Below are positions 11,491-20,207 of a DNA stretch of 43,957 nucleotides, in pieces. The position numbers and the translations under genes were made by a program. The notes under the pieces were generated by a model, which was not told where the DNA came from, ran no database searches, and saw only the letters and a program-made list of their open reading frames with translations. This DNA is from Sphingobium fluviale (GTDB taxonomy: Bacteria > Pseudomonadota > Alphaproteobacteria > Sphingomonadales > Sphingomonadaceae): positions 1 through 43,957 of the forward strand of contig NZ_SBKP01000016.1 in the NCBI RefSeq assembly GCF_004122115.1. The letters are read 5' to 3'. The first letter of the stretch is position 1. Every line of letters begins with the position of its first letter.

Positions 11491-12506
11491 TGAAAGCCCT
11501 TCTATCGATGAAATCCGGCGGACCGGAGACGCTGGAGCTGACCGACATCTCGGCGCCCCAGCCGGGCGAAGGCGAGCTAAGCGTGAGGGTGCTGGCCTGC
11601 GGGCTGAACTATCCCGATGTGCTGATCATCGAGGACAAATATCAGTTCAAGCCGCCGCGCCCGTTCGCTCCCGGTGCCGAAATCTCCGGAGAAGTTGAGG
11701 CGGTCGGCGAGGGTGTGACCGGCTGGGCGATCGGTGACCGGTTGATTGCGCTGCTGGTGCCCAATGGCGGCCTAATGGAGCAAGTCATTGTTCCCGCCGA
11801 GGCGGCCATCCGCATGCCAAACGATGCCGATCCCATCGAAGGCGCTGCCCTGATATTCACATACGGCACGACCATCCATGCGTTGATGGATCGGGGCAAT
11901 CTCAAATCCGGTGAGACATTGCTCGTTCTCGGTGCAGCGGGAGGCGTTGGCCTGTCCGCGATAGAGATCGGGAAAGCTCTTGGTGCAACAGTAGTAGCGG
12001 CGGTTTCCAGTGACGAGAAAGCCGCTGCTGCACATACAGCAGGCGCTGACCGGACGCTGGTCTATGGCCGTGCCCCATTTGACAAGGACGCGACCAGAGC
12101 TCTCGCCCACGCTTTCAAGGAAGCGATAGGTCCCGAGGGTGCACATGTCATTTATGACCCCGTAGGCGGCGATTATGCAGAACCCGCGCTCCGAAGCATC
12201 GCTTGGGAAGGTCGCTATCTGGTCGTGGGCTTTCCGGCTGGCATCCCGAAAATTCCCCTCAACCTCACCCTTCTCAAGTCATGCGACGTGCGCGGCATAT
12301 TCTGGGGAGGCTTCATGGAACGCGAGCCAGAACGGCACAGGCGGCATATCGATCAGTTGCTGGCGTGGTGGAGCGAGGGTCGCATCCGCCCCCGCATCGA
12401 CCGCATCTATGATCTGGTGGAAGGTGGCGACGCCATTGCCCGCCTCGCCAGCCGCTCGGCGATAGGAAAGGTCGTCGTGAAGATCGCACAGGACGGGACG
12501 GCATGA
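11490..12506 (+). CDS. Zinc-independent MDR, NADPH:quinone oxidoreductase-like
   Basis: A 338-residue medium-chain dehydrogenase/reductase. It shows the quinone oxidoreductase/enoyl reductase pattern: LACGLNYPDVL (36-46), PGAEISGEVEAVG (61-73) and the Rossmann loop LGAAGGVG (147-154). The catalytic and structural zinc cysteines of alcohol dehydrogenases are missing, so it should reduce an activated double bond or quinone with NADPH. The ATG at 11490 overlaps the SDR stop and has GCGGAGG before it. The gene is 29 bp from the VOC gene. A ketone from the SDR could lead to an enone reduced here; this is speculative. Confidence 0.87.
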   Translation: MKALLSMKSGGPETLELTDISAPQPGEGELSVRVLACGLNYPDVLIIEDKYQFKPPRPFAPGAEISGEVEAVGEGVTGWAIGDRLIALLVPNGGLMEQVIVPAEAAIRMPNDADPIEGAALIFTYGTTIHALMDRGNLKSGETLLVLGAAGGVGLSAIEIGKALGATVVAAVSSDEKAAAAHTAGADRTLVYGRAPFDKDATRALAHAFKEAIGPEGAHVIYDPVGGDYAEPALRSIAWEGRYLVVGFPAGIPKIPLNLTLLKSCDVRGIFWGGFMEREPERHRRHIDQLLAWWSEGRIRPRIDRIYDLVEGGDAIARLASRSAIGKVVVKIAQDGTA

Positions 12507-12535
12507 TCACGCTTTGCTGACAGAAGGAATTCAGC

Positions 12536-13090
12536 TTGTCGAACTTTGGCTTTGGTCGCCCCAAGGATGGGCTGATCCAGATAGCATATACTGTCCCCGA
12601 TCTCCGCAAGGCGATAGCCTACTGGACAGACACCATGAAGGCGGGGCCCTGGTTTCTGGCGGAAAATTTTTCAGGCACAGACCCTGTTTATCGTGGCGAG
12701 CCATGCCGCGCGCTGTTCAACGCTGCCCTCGGCTTTGCAGGATTGATGCAGATCGAACTGATCGAACTGGTCAATGACGAGCCTGGCATCCAGCGTGATG
12801 CCATCCAGGCCCATGGCTATGGCTTCCATCATTTCGGTCAGGCCTGCAGCGATATCGAAGCGGAGCGGCGACGCTACGAAGAGATGGGATACGACAATGT
12901 CTTTCACGCCTGGATGCCAAGTGGCGACCAAGTCTATTTCATGGAAGCTTCAGGATCGGATGGCTATCGCCTCGTAGAACTTATTTCATCCGGCCCACTG
13001 ATTGATTCTGCCTTCACCAAAATGTGGTCGAGTTCAGTTGATTGGACTGGCGAACGCCCTGTTCGTCCGTTCGAGGAACTGTTTCAGTAG
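12536..13090 (+). CDS. VOC-family (glyoxalase/dioxygenase fold) protein
   Basis: A 184-residue vicinal-oxygen-chelate protein beginning with the typical QIAYTVPDLRKAIAYW (15-30). It has a later HGYGFHHFGQACSDIEAE segment that supplies paired histidines, and the strand VYFMEASGSDGYRLVEL. The fold serves isomerases, lyases and ring-cleavage enzymes, so the reaction cannot be read off. The start is TTG at 12536 after AGAAGGA; there is no ATG at the conserved N-terminus. It is the last gene of the TetR-MBL-P450-SDR-MDR-VOC run. Confidence 0.8.
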   Translation: MSNFGFGRPKDGLIQIAYTVPDLRKAIAYWTDTMKAGPWFLAENFSGTDPVYRGEPCRALFNAALGFAGLMQIELIELVNDEPGIQRDAIQAHGYGFHHFGQACSDIEAERRRYEEMGYDNVFHAWMPSGDQVYFMEASGSDGYRLVELISSGPLIDSAFTKMWSSSVDWTGERPVRPFEELFQ

Positions 13091-13161
13091 TCCGTTCAAG
13101 CTTCTCATAAGGCCGATCTAGAGGCGAAATCATCGTGGAAGGACCGCTAACCGTTTTGATC

Positions 13162-13191
13162 TTGACAGTCGGTCGTTCGTACGACAGACTG
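13162..13191. promoter_or_regulatory. Second copy of the TetR operator, before the TonB receptor
   Basis: All 30 bp from TTGACAG to ACTG are identical to 8273-8302, including the consensus -35 TTGACA and the GTCGT/ACGAC core; inverted CAGTC/GACTG arms frame it. It lies 73 bp before the TonB receptor start. Flanking sequence on both sides is unrelated to the first site, so conservation is restricted to the operator/-35 and points to common control by the TetR at 7564. Confidence 0.8.
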
Positions 13192-13263
13192 ATTCATACT
13201 GATAACAGACCTTCAAGGGTCACCAGAATCGCTGAGCCATCAGCCATCAGAGGGAGGAAATGC

Positions 13264-15519
13264 ATGAAAGCATCTTCAATATATTTTTCGGCCACATGTG
13301 CGGCTGCCGCGATTGCTATCGGCAGTTCGAGCCCGTTACATGCGCAGTCCGACGCACCAGCGCAGGCCGCAAGCGATGTTGACGCCATAGGCGAAATCAT
13401 CGTTACAGCCCAAAAGACCGAAGAAAAGCTGTCGCGCGCACCACTCGCCGTGACGGCGCTGACCGGCGACGCGCTCGCAAAGAACCATATTACGGATGCG
13501 TCGTCCCTCGCCTCGTCGGTCCCGAGCATGAATTTCGGCATGTACGGCGGCACAGCGCGCCTCGCGATCCGCGGTGTCGGTTTCAACTCGATCAATGCGG
13601 GTGCCGAAGGGCGCGTCGCTTATTATACGGACGGTATTTATTTCAGTCGCCCGGCTACAGCACTCAGCGGCTTCTACGATGTCGCGCGCGTGGAGATTCT
13701 GCGCGGTCCACAGGGAACGCTCTACGGCCGTAATGCAACGGGTGGTGCGCTCAACGTCATCACTGCCGATCCGACCAGCGATCTGTCCGGTTATTTCACG
13801 CAGACCATCGGCAACTATAATCTGTTTACCGAAGAAGGAGCAGTTTCTGGGCCACTCTCTGACACGGTCTCCGGACGCCTCGCCGTCAAGATCGTCAATC
13901 GCGACGGTTATGGCAAGAATTACGGCACGGGCAACGATGTCGATAACGCCGCAACCCAAAGCGTCCGCGCCAAGCTACGGTTCGAGCCGTCTGCCGAAAC
14001 GACGATCACGGCGGCATTTGACTATCACCATGAGAACGACCGGAACTATGGCGGCCATTATGGCGGCCAGGCTTATCCGGCAGTATTCCCGGTCATGCTG
14101 TCGACACTGCTGACGCGCCAGCAACTGGGCGGGCCAATCCCGCCAACAGTGCGCGACTTCGATTCATTGATCGACCCAAGCAACCGGCGCACCTTTTACG
14201 GCGCCAGCCTGACGGTCGAACATGACCTGTCCTTCGCCACACTCAAATCGATCACCGCCTATCGCCATTCGAACTACACGGACAAATATGCCGATGGGAC
14301 CGGCGATGCCACGCCGCTGACGAATTCCGAGAAGGCGAACCAGATCAGCCAAGAGCTACAGCTTTCAGGTGACTCAGATACGTTCAGGTGGGTTGGCGGC
14401 GTGTATTATTTTCGCGAGCGGATCAACGGGCATGTCGATATTCCGCTTGGCGTCGACCTGCTCAACCTGCTCGGGCTTGGCCCCATTCCGGCGTCGCCCA
14501 ATGGCTATGTCCATGGCTATTGGGCGGGCGGCATCGGCAAGACCGAAACGGTTGCGGGATACGGTCAGGCTACATGGAAAATTACGCCGGAACTCGAATT
14601 GACGGGTGGCCTCCGCTATGCGTGGGAACGGCACAAGGTAAAGGACTCGGTTCAGTTCGATTTCTCTGCCATGACCACTCCCAATCCACTCTCCTCCGCG
14701 CTGTTCACGCCAGCGCCACGGTCGGACTCCGAAACATCCTTCACGCCGAAGGCAACCCTCTCTTATTTCTTCGCGCCAGACAGCACTTTCTATGTCACCG
14801 TAGCTAAAGGCTACAAGAGCGGCGGCTTCGATCTGGGCGCAACCCAGCTTACACCTTATAATCCGGAAAAGCTTTGGGACTATGAAGCAGGGGTGAAAAC
14901 CCGCCTGTTCGGTGGACGGGTGCAAGCGAACCTTGCGGCGTTCTATTATGACTACAGCAACCTTCAGGTGTCGGTGATCATTGGCAATATCGTAAATACG
15001 AAGAATGCGGCAAAGGCTCGATCTTACGGCTTTGAGGGTGAGATCCAGGCCATTTTGGCGCCGGGGTTGAGGCTGGATCTGAACGGCAGCTACCTCAATG
15101 CGAAGTTCAAGGATTTCATCACGGCAAATACGGATCTGGTGGGTGCGCCCGTGCTGAACTACAAAGGCAACACCCTTCCCCAATCCCCGAAATGGCAGGG
15201 TCAGGCTGGGTTCGAGTACACTCATGATCTGGCAAGCGGTTCGTTGAGGCTGCGGGGCGATGTCAACTACTCCTCCCGCATTCATTTCTCGCCTTTCAAT
15301 ATCCGGACGATTTCGCAAGGGGAGTTCACCAAATTCGACGCGTCGATCGATTATATTGGCGGGTCCGACAAGTGGCAGGTTGGACTGTTCGTGAAGAATA
15401 TCACGGACAAGACAACGATTGCTTCAGCTACAGCCAACAGCTTTTTGGCGAGCAACAGTCTGCTGAGCTACATCGATCCGCCACGAACTTACGGTGTGAC
15501 CGCTACGGTGCGTTTTTAA
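13264..15519 (+). CDS. TonB-dependent outer-membrane receptor
   Basis: A 751-residue receptor for energised uptake across the outer membrane. The first about 29 residues form a signal peptide (MKASSIYF..., cleavage near LHAQS). A TonB-box-like EIIVTAQK follows, and the plug domain runs through about residue 165 (NATGGALNVIT). The rest is beta-barrel, ending in ATVRF with the terminal aromatic residue needed for assembly. Sphingomonads often have such receptors in catabolic rather than iron-uptake contexts. The frame is open upstream, but ATG 13264 after GGGAGG gives the signal peptide. Its operator is shared with the P450 operon, so it probably imports the substrate of that pathway. Confidence 0.93.
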   Translation: MKASSIYFSATCAAAAIAIGSSSPLHAQSDAPAQAASDVDAIGEIIVTAQKTEEKLSRAPLAVTALTGDALAKNHITDASSLASSVPSMNFGMYGGTARLAIRGVGFNSINAGAEGRVAYYTDGIYFSRPATALSGFYDVARVEILRGPQGTLYGRNATGGALNVITADPTSDLSGYFTQTIGNYNLFTEEGAVSGPLSDTVSGRLAVKIVNRDGYGKNYGTGNDVDNAATQSVRAKLRFEPSAETTITAAFDYHHENDRNYGGHYGGQAYPAVFPVMLSTLLTRQQLGGPIPPTVRDFDSLIDPSNRRTFYGASLTVEHDLSFATLKSITAYRHSNYTDKYADGTGDATPLTNSEKANQISQELQLSGDSDTFRWVGGVYYFRERINGHVDIPLGVDLLNLLGLGPIPASPNGYVHGYWAGGIGKTETVAGYGQATWKITPELELTGGLRYAWERHKVKDSVQFDFSAMTTPNPLSSALFTPAPRSDSETSFTPKATLSYFFAPDSTFYVTVAKGYKSGGFDLGATQLTPYNPEKLWDYEAGVKTRLFGGRVQANLAAFYYDYSNLQVSVIIGNIVNTKNAAKARSYGFEGEIQAILAPGLRLDLNGSYLNAKFKDFITANTDLVGAPVLNYKGNTLPQSPKWQGQAGFEYTHDLASGSLRLRGDVNYSSRIHFSPFNIRTISQGEFTKFDASIDYIGGSDKWQVGLFVKNITDKTTIASATANSFLASNSLLSYIDPPRTYGVTATVRF

Positions 15520-15545
15520 AGACGATTAGCAGAATATAACAAGTG

Positions 15546-15577
15546 CGTCGGTGCCCAGGTTTATCCGGGTGCCGACG
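15546..15577 (+). terminator. GC-rich hairpin after the TonB receptor
   Basis: CGTCGGTGCCC (15546-15556) and GGGTGCCGACG (15567-15577) pair over 11 positions, two of them G-U. The hairpin lies 27 bp after the receptor stop. There is no T-run after it, so it may be a processing/stability structure or a weak terminator rather than a classical intrinsic terminator. Confidence 0.4.
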
Positions 15578-15681
15578 TACTAGTCGGAGCAAAGAAGCGA
15601 GGTTCGCACAACTTCAGCGATGATGCTCGGCACGACCTTCCGCATCTTTGCTGGATGCATTTCGATAAACGGAGATAAACA

Positions 15682-16575
15682 ATGAAACTGGTTACATTTC
15701 GGTCGGCGAATGGCGAGAGCATTGGCGCCCTCCATTCCGGCGGGTTCATAGTCGATTTCGCCGGCTTGGGATCTCGGTTTCCTTCTACGATGCAACAGTT
15801 CATTGAAGCCGGTGACGAGGCCTTGACCCAGGCGCGGCAATGGACCGACCGCGCTCCAGCTGAGGCTCGTGTGTTGCTAGAGGACGCCCGTTTGCTGGCT
15901 CCGCTGCCGCGACCTATCCGCCTGCGGGATTCCATGCTGTTTCTCGAGCATCTTGAAGTCGCTCTGGCGAAACTGGACACACCGATGCATCCGGAGTTCA
16001 GGCGCCAGACCATTTACGTGAACAGCGATACTGCCCATGTATTCGGACCCGGCGACGATGTGCCGTTCCCGATCGACACCGACTGGATCGATTACGAGCT
16101 AGAATGGGCATGCGTGATCGGGAAAACGGGCATCGCGGTCAGCCGCGAGAACGCGCGTGACCATATTTTCGGCTACACGGTGTTCAACGACTGGTCGGCG
16201 CGGGACCTTCAGGCGGTGTTCCTCAAGACCGGCGCCGGGCCGGGAACGGGCAAGGATTTCGGCAATAGCATCGGCCCATGCATCGCAACCGTCGATGAAT
16301 TCGAAGACCCCTATGCGCTAACGATGGAAGCCTATGTGAATGGCGAACGGTGGAGCAAAGGCTCGACCAGTACCATGTTCCACAAATTTGAGGACGCGAT
16401 AAGCAATTCCAGCCGAATTGCTCCACTGACACCTGGAGAGATCATTGGATCGGGCACCGTGCTCAACGGCTGTGGCTTCGAATTGGATCGCAGACTCAAT
16501 GTCGGCGACGAGGTCAGCCTGGTCGTAGAGGGCATTGGTGCGCTCACCAACCGCGTGACCCGATTGCAAGCATAG
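15682..16575 (+). CDS. Fumarylacetoacetate hydrolase (FAH)-family protein
   Basis: A 297-residue member of the FAH superfamily, which hydrolyses or decarboxylates acylpyruvates and related beta-dicarbonyl compounds using a divalent metal. The metal ligands are visible as Glu139 and Glu141 in DYELEWA and Asp170 in FNDWSARD. GKDFGNSIGP and GSGTVLNGCG loops also fit the family. The start ATG at 15682 gives the standard KLVTFRS N-terminus. It is the first gene of a five-gene run (FAH, BKACE, MDR, amidohydrolase, SDR). A C-C bond hydrolysis late in the TetR-controlled pathway is a reasonable guess; the substrate is unknown. Confidence 0.88.
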   Translation: MKLVTFRSANGESIGALHSGGFIVDFAGLGSRFPSTMQQFIEAGDEALTQARQWTDRAPAEARVLLEDARLLAPLPRPIRLRDSMLFLEHLEVALAKLDTPMHPEFRRQTIYVNSDTAHVFGPGDDVPFPIDTDWIDYELEWACVIGKTGIAVSRENARDHIFGYTVFNDWSARDLQAVFLKTGAGPGTGKDFGNSIGPCIATVDEFEDPYALTMEAYVNGERWSKGSTSTMFHKFEDAISNSSRIAPLTPGEIIGSGTVLNGCGFELDRRLNVGDEVSLVVEGIGALTNRVTRLQA

Positions 16576-16637
16576 AAAGCGCGTTAGCGAGAATTTCAGC
16601 TGGGTCTGCGCCCACCAAAAGCTACAGGAGAATTGTC

Positions 16638-17567
16638 ATTTCCAACAAAGTCATCATCAGTTGCGCGGTGACAGGTTCCGTTCACACGCCGACGATGTCG
16701 CCGCATTTGCCGTGCACACCGAATGAAATCGCCGCCGACGCGATCGGCGCGGCAGAGGCTGGCGCGTCGATCCTTCATCTGCACGCGCGCGATCCGGAAA
16801 CCGGGAAGCCGACTGCAGATCCGAACGTGTTCATGCAGTTTCTTCCCCGCATAAAGCAAAGTACCGATGCGGTCGTCAATATCACGACCGGCGGCAGCCA
16901 TATCATGACAATCGAAGAGCGACTGGCGGCGCCGCTGCGCGCGTCGCCGGAGCTTTGCTCGCTGAATATGGGATCGATGAACTTTGGTCTTTACCCGCTG
17001 TTGGGAAAGTACAAGGAATTCAAGCACGAGTGGGAAGCGCCCTATTTGGAGGCCTCGCGGGATTCCATTTTCCGCAACACCTTTGCGGACATAGAGAAAA
17101 TCCTGGACCAGCTTGGAAAGGGCCATGGCACTAAGTTCGAGTTCGAATGCTACGACACCGGCCACCTCTATAATCTGGCGCATTTCCTTGATCGCAAACT
17201 CGTTACACCACCCTTGTTCGTCCAGACCATCTTCGGAATTCTTGGCGGTACAGGACCGGACACCGAGAACCTTCTTCACATGAAGCGTCTGGCGGACCGG
17301 TTGTTCGGCAAAGATTATCTCTGGTCCGTAATGGCGGCCGGGCGGCATCAGATGCCGTTCCTTACCATGGGGGCGATCAACGGCGCTAATGTCCGGGTCG
17401 GCCTCGAAGACTCGCTTTTTGCGGGCAAAGGACGACTTGCCACATCGAACGCGGAGCAGGTTCAGATCATCCGTTCAATACTGAAGCCGCTTTCGTTGGA
17501 GATTGCAACGCCTGCCGAAGCGCGCGAGATACTTGCGCTCAAGGGCGGAGACAATGTCGCATTCTGA
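16638..17567 (+). CDS. BKACE-family beta-keto acid cleavage enzyme, apparently starting at ATT
   Basis: A 309-residue Zn-dependent enzyme of the Kce/BKACE (DUF849) family. Such enzymes convert a beta-keto acid plus acetyl-CoA to acetoacetate and a CoA ester. His47 and His49 (LHLHARDP) are zinc ligands, and the GLED segment near residue 255 supplies the conserved Glu. Homology begins with SNKVIISCAVTGS, but the codon at that point is ATT (16638-16640), with GGAG at 16627-16630. No ATG, GTG or TTG exists in frame between it and the ribosome site. The first alternative, GTG at 16668, would remove the first beta strand. ATT initiation is rare, so low expression or a start mutation is possible. 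Confidence 0.85.
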   Translation: MSNKVIISCAVTGSVHTPTMSPHLPCTPNEIAADAIGAAEAGASILHLHARDPETGKPTADPNVFMQFLPRIKQSTDAVVNITTGGSHIMTIEERLAAPLRASPELCSLNMGSMNFGLYPLLGKYKEFKHEWEAPYLEASRDSIFRNTFADIEKILDQLGKGHGTKFEFECYDTGHLYNLAHFLDRKLVTPPLFVQTIFGILGGTGPDTENLLHMKRLADRLFGKDYLWSVMAAGRHQMPFLTMGAINGANVRVGLEDSLFAGKGRLATSNAEQVQIIRSILKPLSLEIATPAEAREILALKGGDNVAF

Positions 17568-17635
17568 TCGTGCCTTTGCACCAACTGCCAGCAGATTCTG
17601 GCCCTGCCGTAGCGAAGAACATAATGGAGTGAATG

Positions 17636-18640
17636 ATGAGTGACGGGACCAACCGTAAATGGATCGTGAAAAAGCGACCAGAAGGATTGTTGCGTCCGGG
17701 TGACCTCGCGCTCGTCGAAGACGCGGTGCCTGTGCCGACCGATCGGGAGTTTGTCGTCCGCGTAACCCATCTCGCCTTTGAGCCCGCCCAACTTTACTGG
17801 ATTTCCTTCGACAGTTATCGGCCCGCCATACCAATCGGCGACGTCGTTGAATCCTATGCCGCGGGCGAGGTTGTCAGCTCCAAGAATGAAAAGTTTCCGG
17901 TCGGTCTCAAGGTTCAGGGCAGTTTTGGGTGGCAGGACTATTGCCTGCTCACCGAAGACAACGATGTCGTTCCCCTTCGCACAGATTCGGAACTCAAGGC
18001 GCTTAACGTGCTGGGCCTTACCGGCCTCACAGCCTATTTTGGCATGACGGAAATCGCACGGCCCCAGACCAGTGACATAGTGGTCGTATCGGGCGCGGCC
18101 GGGGCGACCGGGTCAGTCGCAGGGCAGATAGCCAAGATAAGAGGTGCCCGCGTCATCGGCATTGCCGGGGGCGAGGAGAAATGCCGCTGGGTGACCGAAG
18201 TAGCGGGCTTTGACGCCTGTATCGACTACAAATCGCAGGATATTGGCGAACAGCTTCAGAAGCTGGCTCCGGATGGTATCAATATTGTCTTCGAGAATGT
18301 CGGCGGTCCTGTCCTGGACGCAGCGCTCGCAAACCTGGCAATTGGCGCGCGAGTATGCCTGTGCGGTGGTATCTCTTCCTACGTAGCGGATGAAAATGCT
18401 CCGGCTGCCGGAATCAAGAACTACATGCAGCTCGGTCTCCGTCGCTCGACCATGACCGGCTTTCTCGTATTTGATTTTCAGGACAGGTTCGAGGAAGCAT
18501 TTACCACGCTGAAGGGATGGCTGGATGATGGCTCGCTCGTTTCTGTCGAGGATGTGCAACAAGGCCTCGAAAATGCGCCAGAGACGCTCAACAGGATCTT
18601 CCGCGGGCAGAATCTCGGAAAGCAGTTGCTGGCTCTCTAA
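17636..18640 (+). CDS. NADP-dependent MDR of the leukotriene B4 12-hydroxydehydrogenase/CurA type
   Basis: A 334-residue zinc-free MDR. It has the family's N-terminal RKWIVKKRPEG, the VVESYAAGEVVSS segment, the cofactor loop SGAAGATGSVAGQIAK and the ENVGGPVLDAAL motif. Relatives reduce alpha,beta-unsaturated ketones or aldehydes with NADPH. Two ATGs are adjacent (17633, 17636); the second has better spacing from GGAG (17626-17629). It differs in subfamily from the MDR at 11490, so the pathway may contain two separate double-bond reductions. It follows the BKACE gene by 68 bp. Confidence 0.87.
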   Translation: MSDGTNRKWIVKKRPEGLLRPGDLALVEDAVPVPTDREFVVRVTHLAFEPAQLYWISFDSYRPAIPIGDVVESYAAGEVVSSKNEKFPVGLKVQGSFGWQDYCLLTEDNDVVPLRTDSELKALNVLGLTGLTAYFGMTEIARPQTSDIVVVSGAAGATGSVAGQIAKIRGARVIGIAGGEEKCRWVTEVAGFDACIDYKSQDIGEQLQKLAPDGINIVFENVGGPVLDAALANLAIGARVCLCGGISSYVADENAPAAGIKNYMQLGLRRSTMTGFLVFDFQDRFEEAFTTLKGWLDDGSLVSVEDVQQGLENAPETLNRIFRGQNLGKQLLAL

Positions 18641-18718
18641 TAGGTTTGCTTGACCTGGAAATGAGGGGGGCGAGCAAATAGGCGCTGCGCTGACGCCTAA
18701 AGGGACGAGGGAAATGGA

Positions 18719-20167
18719 ATGGCAAAGACCCTGATAAAGAACGCTACGCTGTTAACGATGGATCGCGCCACGAGCGATCTCACCACTGGCGACATTCTTT
18801 TGATCGACGACCGCATTGCCGATGTCGCCCCCAATATCGTCGCCGATGATGCCGAGACTATCGATGCCACCGGAATGGTGGCGAGTCCCGGATTTGTGGA
18901 TACCCATCGCCATGTCTGGCAGACGCAGCTGCGCGGCGTGGCGACCGACTGGAGCCTCTTCCAGTATCTTGCCGAGATACGGACGATGTACTCCGTCTGC
19001 TATGAGCCGGAAGACGCCTATCTCGGCAATTATGTCGGCGCTCTTGAGATGATTAATGCGGGTATTACGACCGTCGTCGATCATTCACACCTGCAAATTT
19101 CCGCTGACCATTCCGATGCGCTGGTACAGGGGCTCGTCGACGCAGGAATGCGGGGCATCTTCTGTTACGGGGTATATCGCAACCCAAAATACAAGCCAGG
19201 ACAGAAAATTAACTCCGCAGCAATCCTGATGGACACGGCGGGTCCGATTGAAGATTTTCAGATGCGGAACGCGCGGCGGGTCCGCGAAAAGTTCTTCCCG
19301 GCCAATGATTCACTGCTACGCTTCGGAATCGCATCAAGCGAGTTTTTCACGTTCCCCAGTATCGAACCTGTACTGGACGAACTCGCATGGAGCAGGACGC
19401 TCGAACCTGCACGTATTACTTTCCATTCCACTGTCGTCAGCAATCCGGGTGTGAGTCTCATTACGCAACTGTTCAAGGCAGGCGCGTTAGGGGATGACCT
19501 TCTGCTCTCGCATGGCAATCAGCTCACAGATGATGATCTGAAATTGCTTGCGAAGGAAGGCGGGTGGATATCGACCACTCCAGAAACCGAGCTGCAAATG
19601 GGGCCGGGCTTTCCAATCCTTGAACGGGTGGCGCAGACCGGCCGCATGCCGTCGTTAGGCGTTGATATCGTATCGGGCTTTTCGGGCGATATGTTTGCGC
19701 AAATGCGGCTCATGCTACAATCAATGCGGTACCTGCATGGCGAGCAGGAAAATGGGGGCAGGCATCCCAGCAGCATGGATCGAAAGCTGCCCGGCAGTTT
19801 GCGCTATCCTGCCGCCAAGATGCTGGAATATGCAACGCTCGGCGGAGCAACCTGCATGGGCCTTGAGAACGAGATTGGCACCCTGACGCCAGGCAAAAAA
19901 GCCGATGTGATCCTTACGCGCCTCAATTCCATCAATACCGCACCCGTTCGCGATCCGGTTGCCGCCCTGATGTTCTACGCCAATGCGAATGACATCGACT
20001 GCGTCTGGATCAACGGTGTAGCCCGCAAGCGTGCGGGCCGACTGGTGGGCGACGAGTGGACGGGCATCGAGCGCCGTATTCAAGCGTCGAGAGATGCCAT
20101 CGACGAACGCTTTGCGCGCATTGACTCGGATGCCATGCGGAAAGCCTGGGCACCCTTGTGGGGGTAA
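18719..20167 (+). CDS. Amidohydrolase, TrzA/AtzA-cytosine deaminase-like
   Basis: A 482-residue metal-dependent amidohydrolase. It has the N-terminal beta-sandwich (KNATLLTMDR, GDILLIDDRIADV), then DTHRHVWQTQLRG with His63 and His65, VDHSH in the barrel, GVDIVSGFSGD carrying the catalytic Asp, and a C-terminal TLTPGKKADVILTRL segment. Family members deaminate or dechlorinate N-heterocycles or cleave cyclic amides. The metal-ligand HxxE motif of some deaminases reads FHSTVV here, so the subclass is uncertain. Its presence suggests a nitrogen- or halogen-substituted ring, or a cyclic ester or amide, in this regulon; that is inference. Confidence 0.87.
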   Translation: MAKTLIKNATLLTMDRATSDLTTGDILLIDDRIADVAPNIVADDAETIDATGMVASPGFVDTHRHVWQTQLRGVATDWSLFQYLAEIRTMYSVCYEPEDAYLGNYVGALEMINAGITTVVDHSHLQISADHSDALVQGLVDAGMRGIFCYGVYRNPKYKPGQKINSAAILMDTAGPIEDFQMRNARRVREKFFPANDSLLRFGIASSEFFTFPSIEPVLDELAWSRTLEPARITFHSTVVSNPGVSLITQLFKAGALGDDLLLSHGNQLTDDDLKLLAKEGGWISTTPETELQMGPGFPILERVAQTGRMPSLGVDIVSGFSGDMFAQMRLMLQSMRYLHGEQENGGRHPSSMDRKLPGSLRYPAAKMLEYATLGGATCMGLENEIGTLTPGKKADVILTRLNSINTAPVRDPVAALMFYANANDIDCVWINGVARKRAGRLVGDEWTGIERRIQASRDAIDERFARIDSDAMRKAWAPLWG

Positions 20168-20207
20168 AAGCAGCTTCTGGTCGCCGTTGAAACATCGGAG
20201 AAGTCAT

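Noticed and set aside
14374..15318. 314-codon open frame antisense to the TonB receptor
   Set aside because: Low-complexity, motif-free shadow of the barrel-coding sequence.
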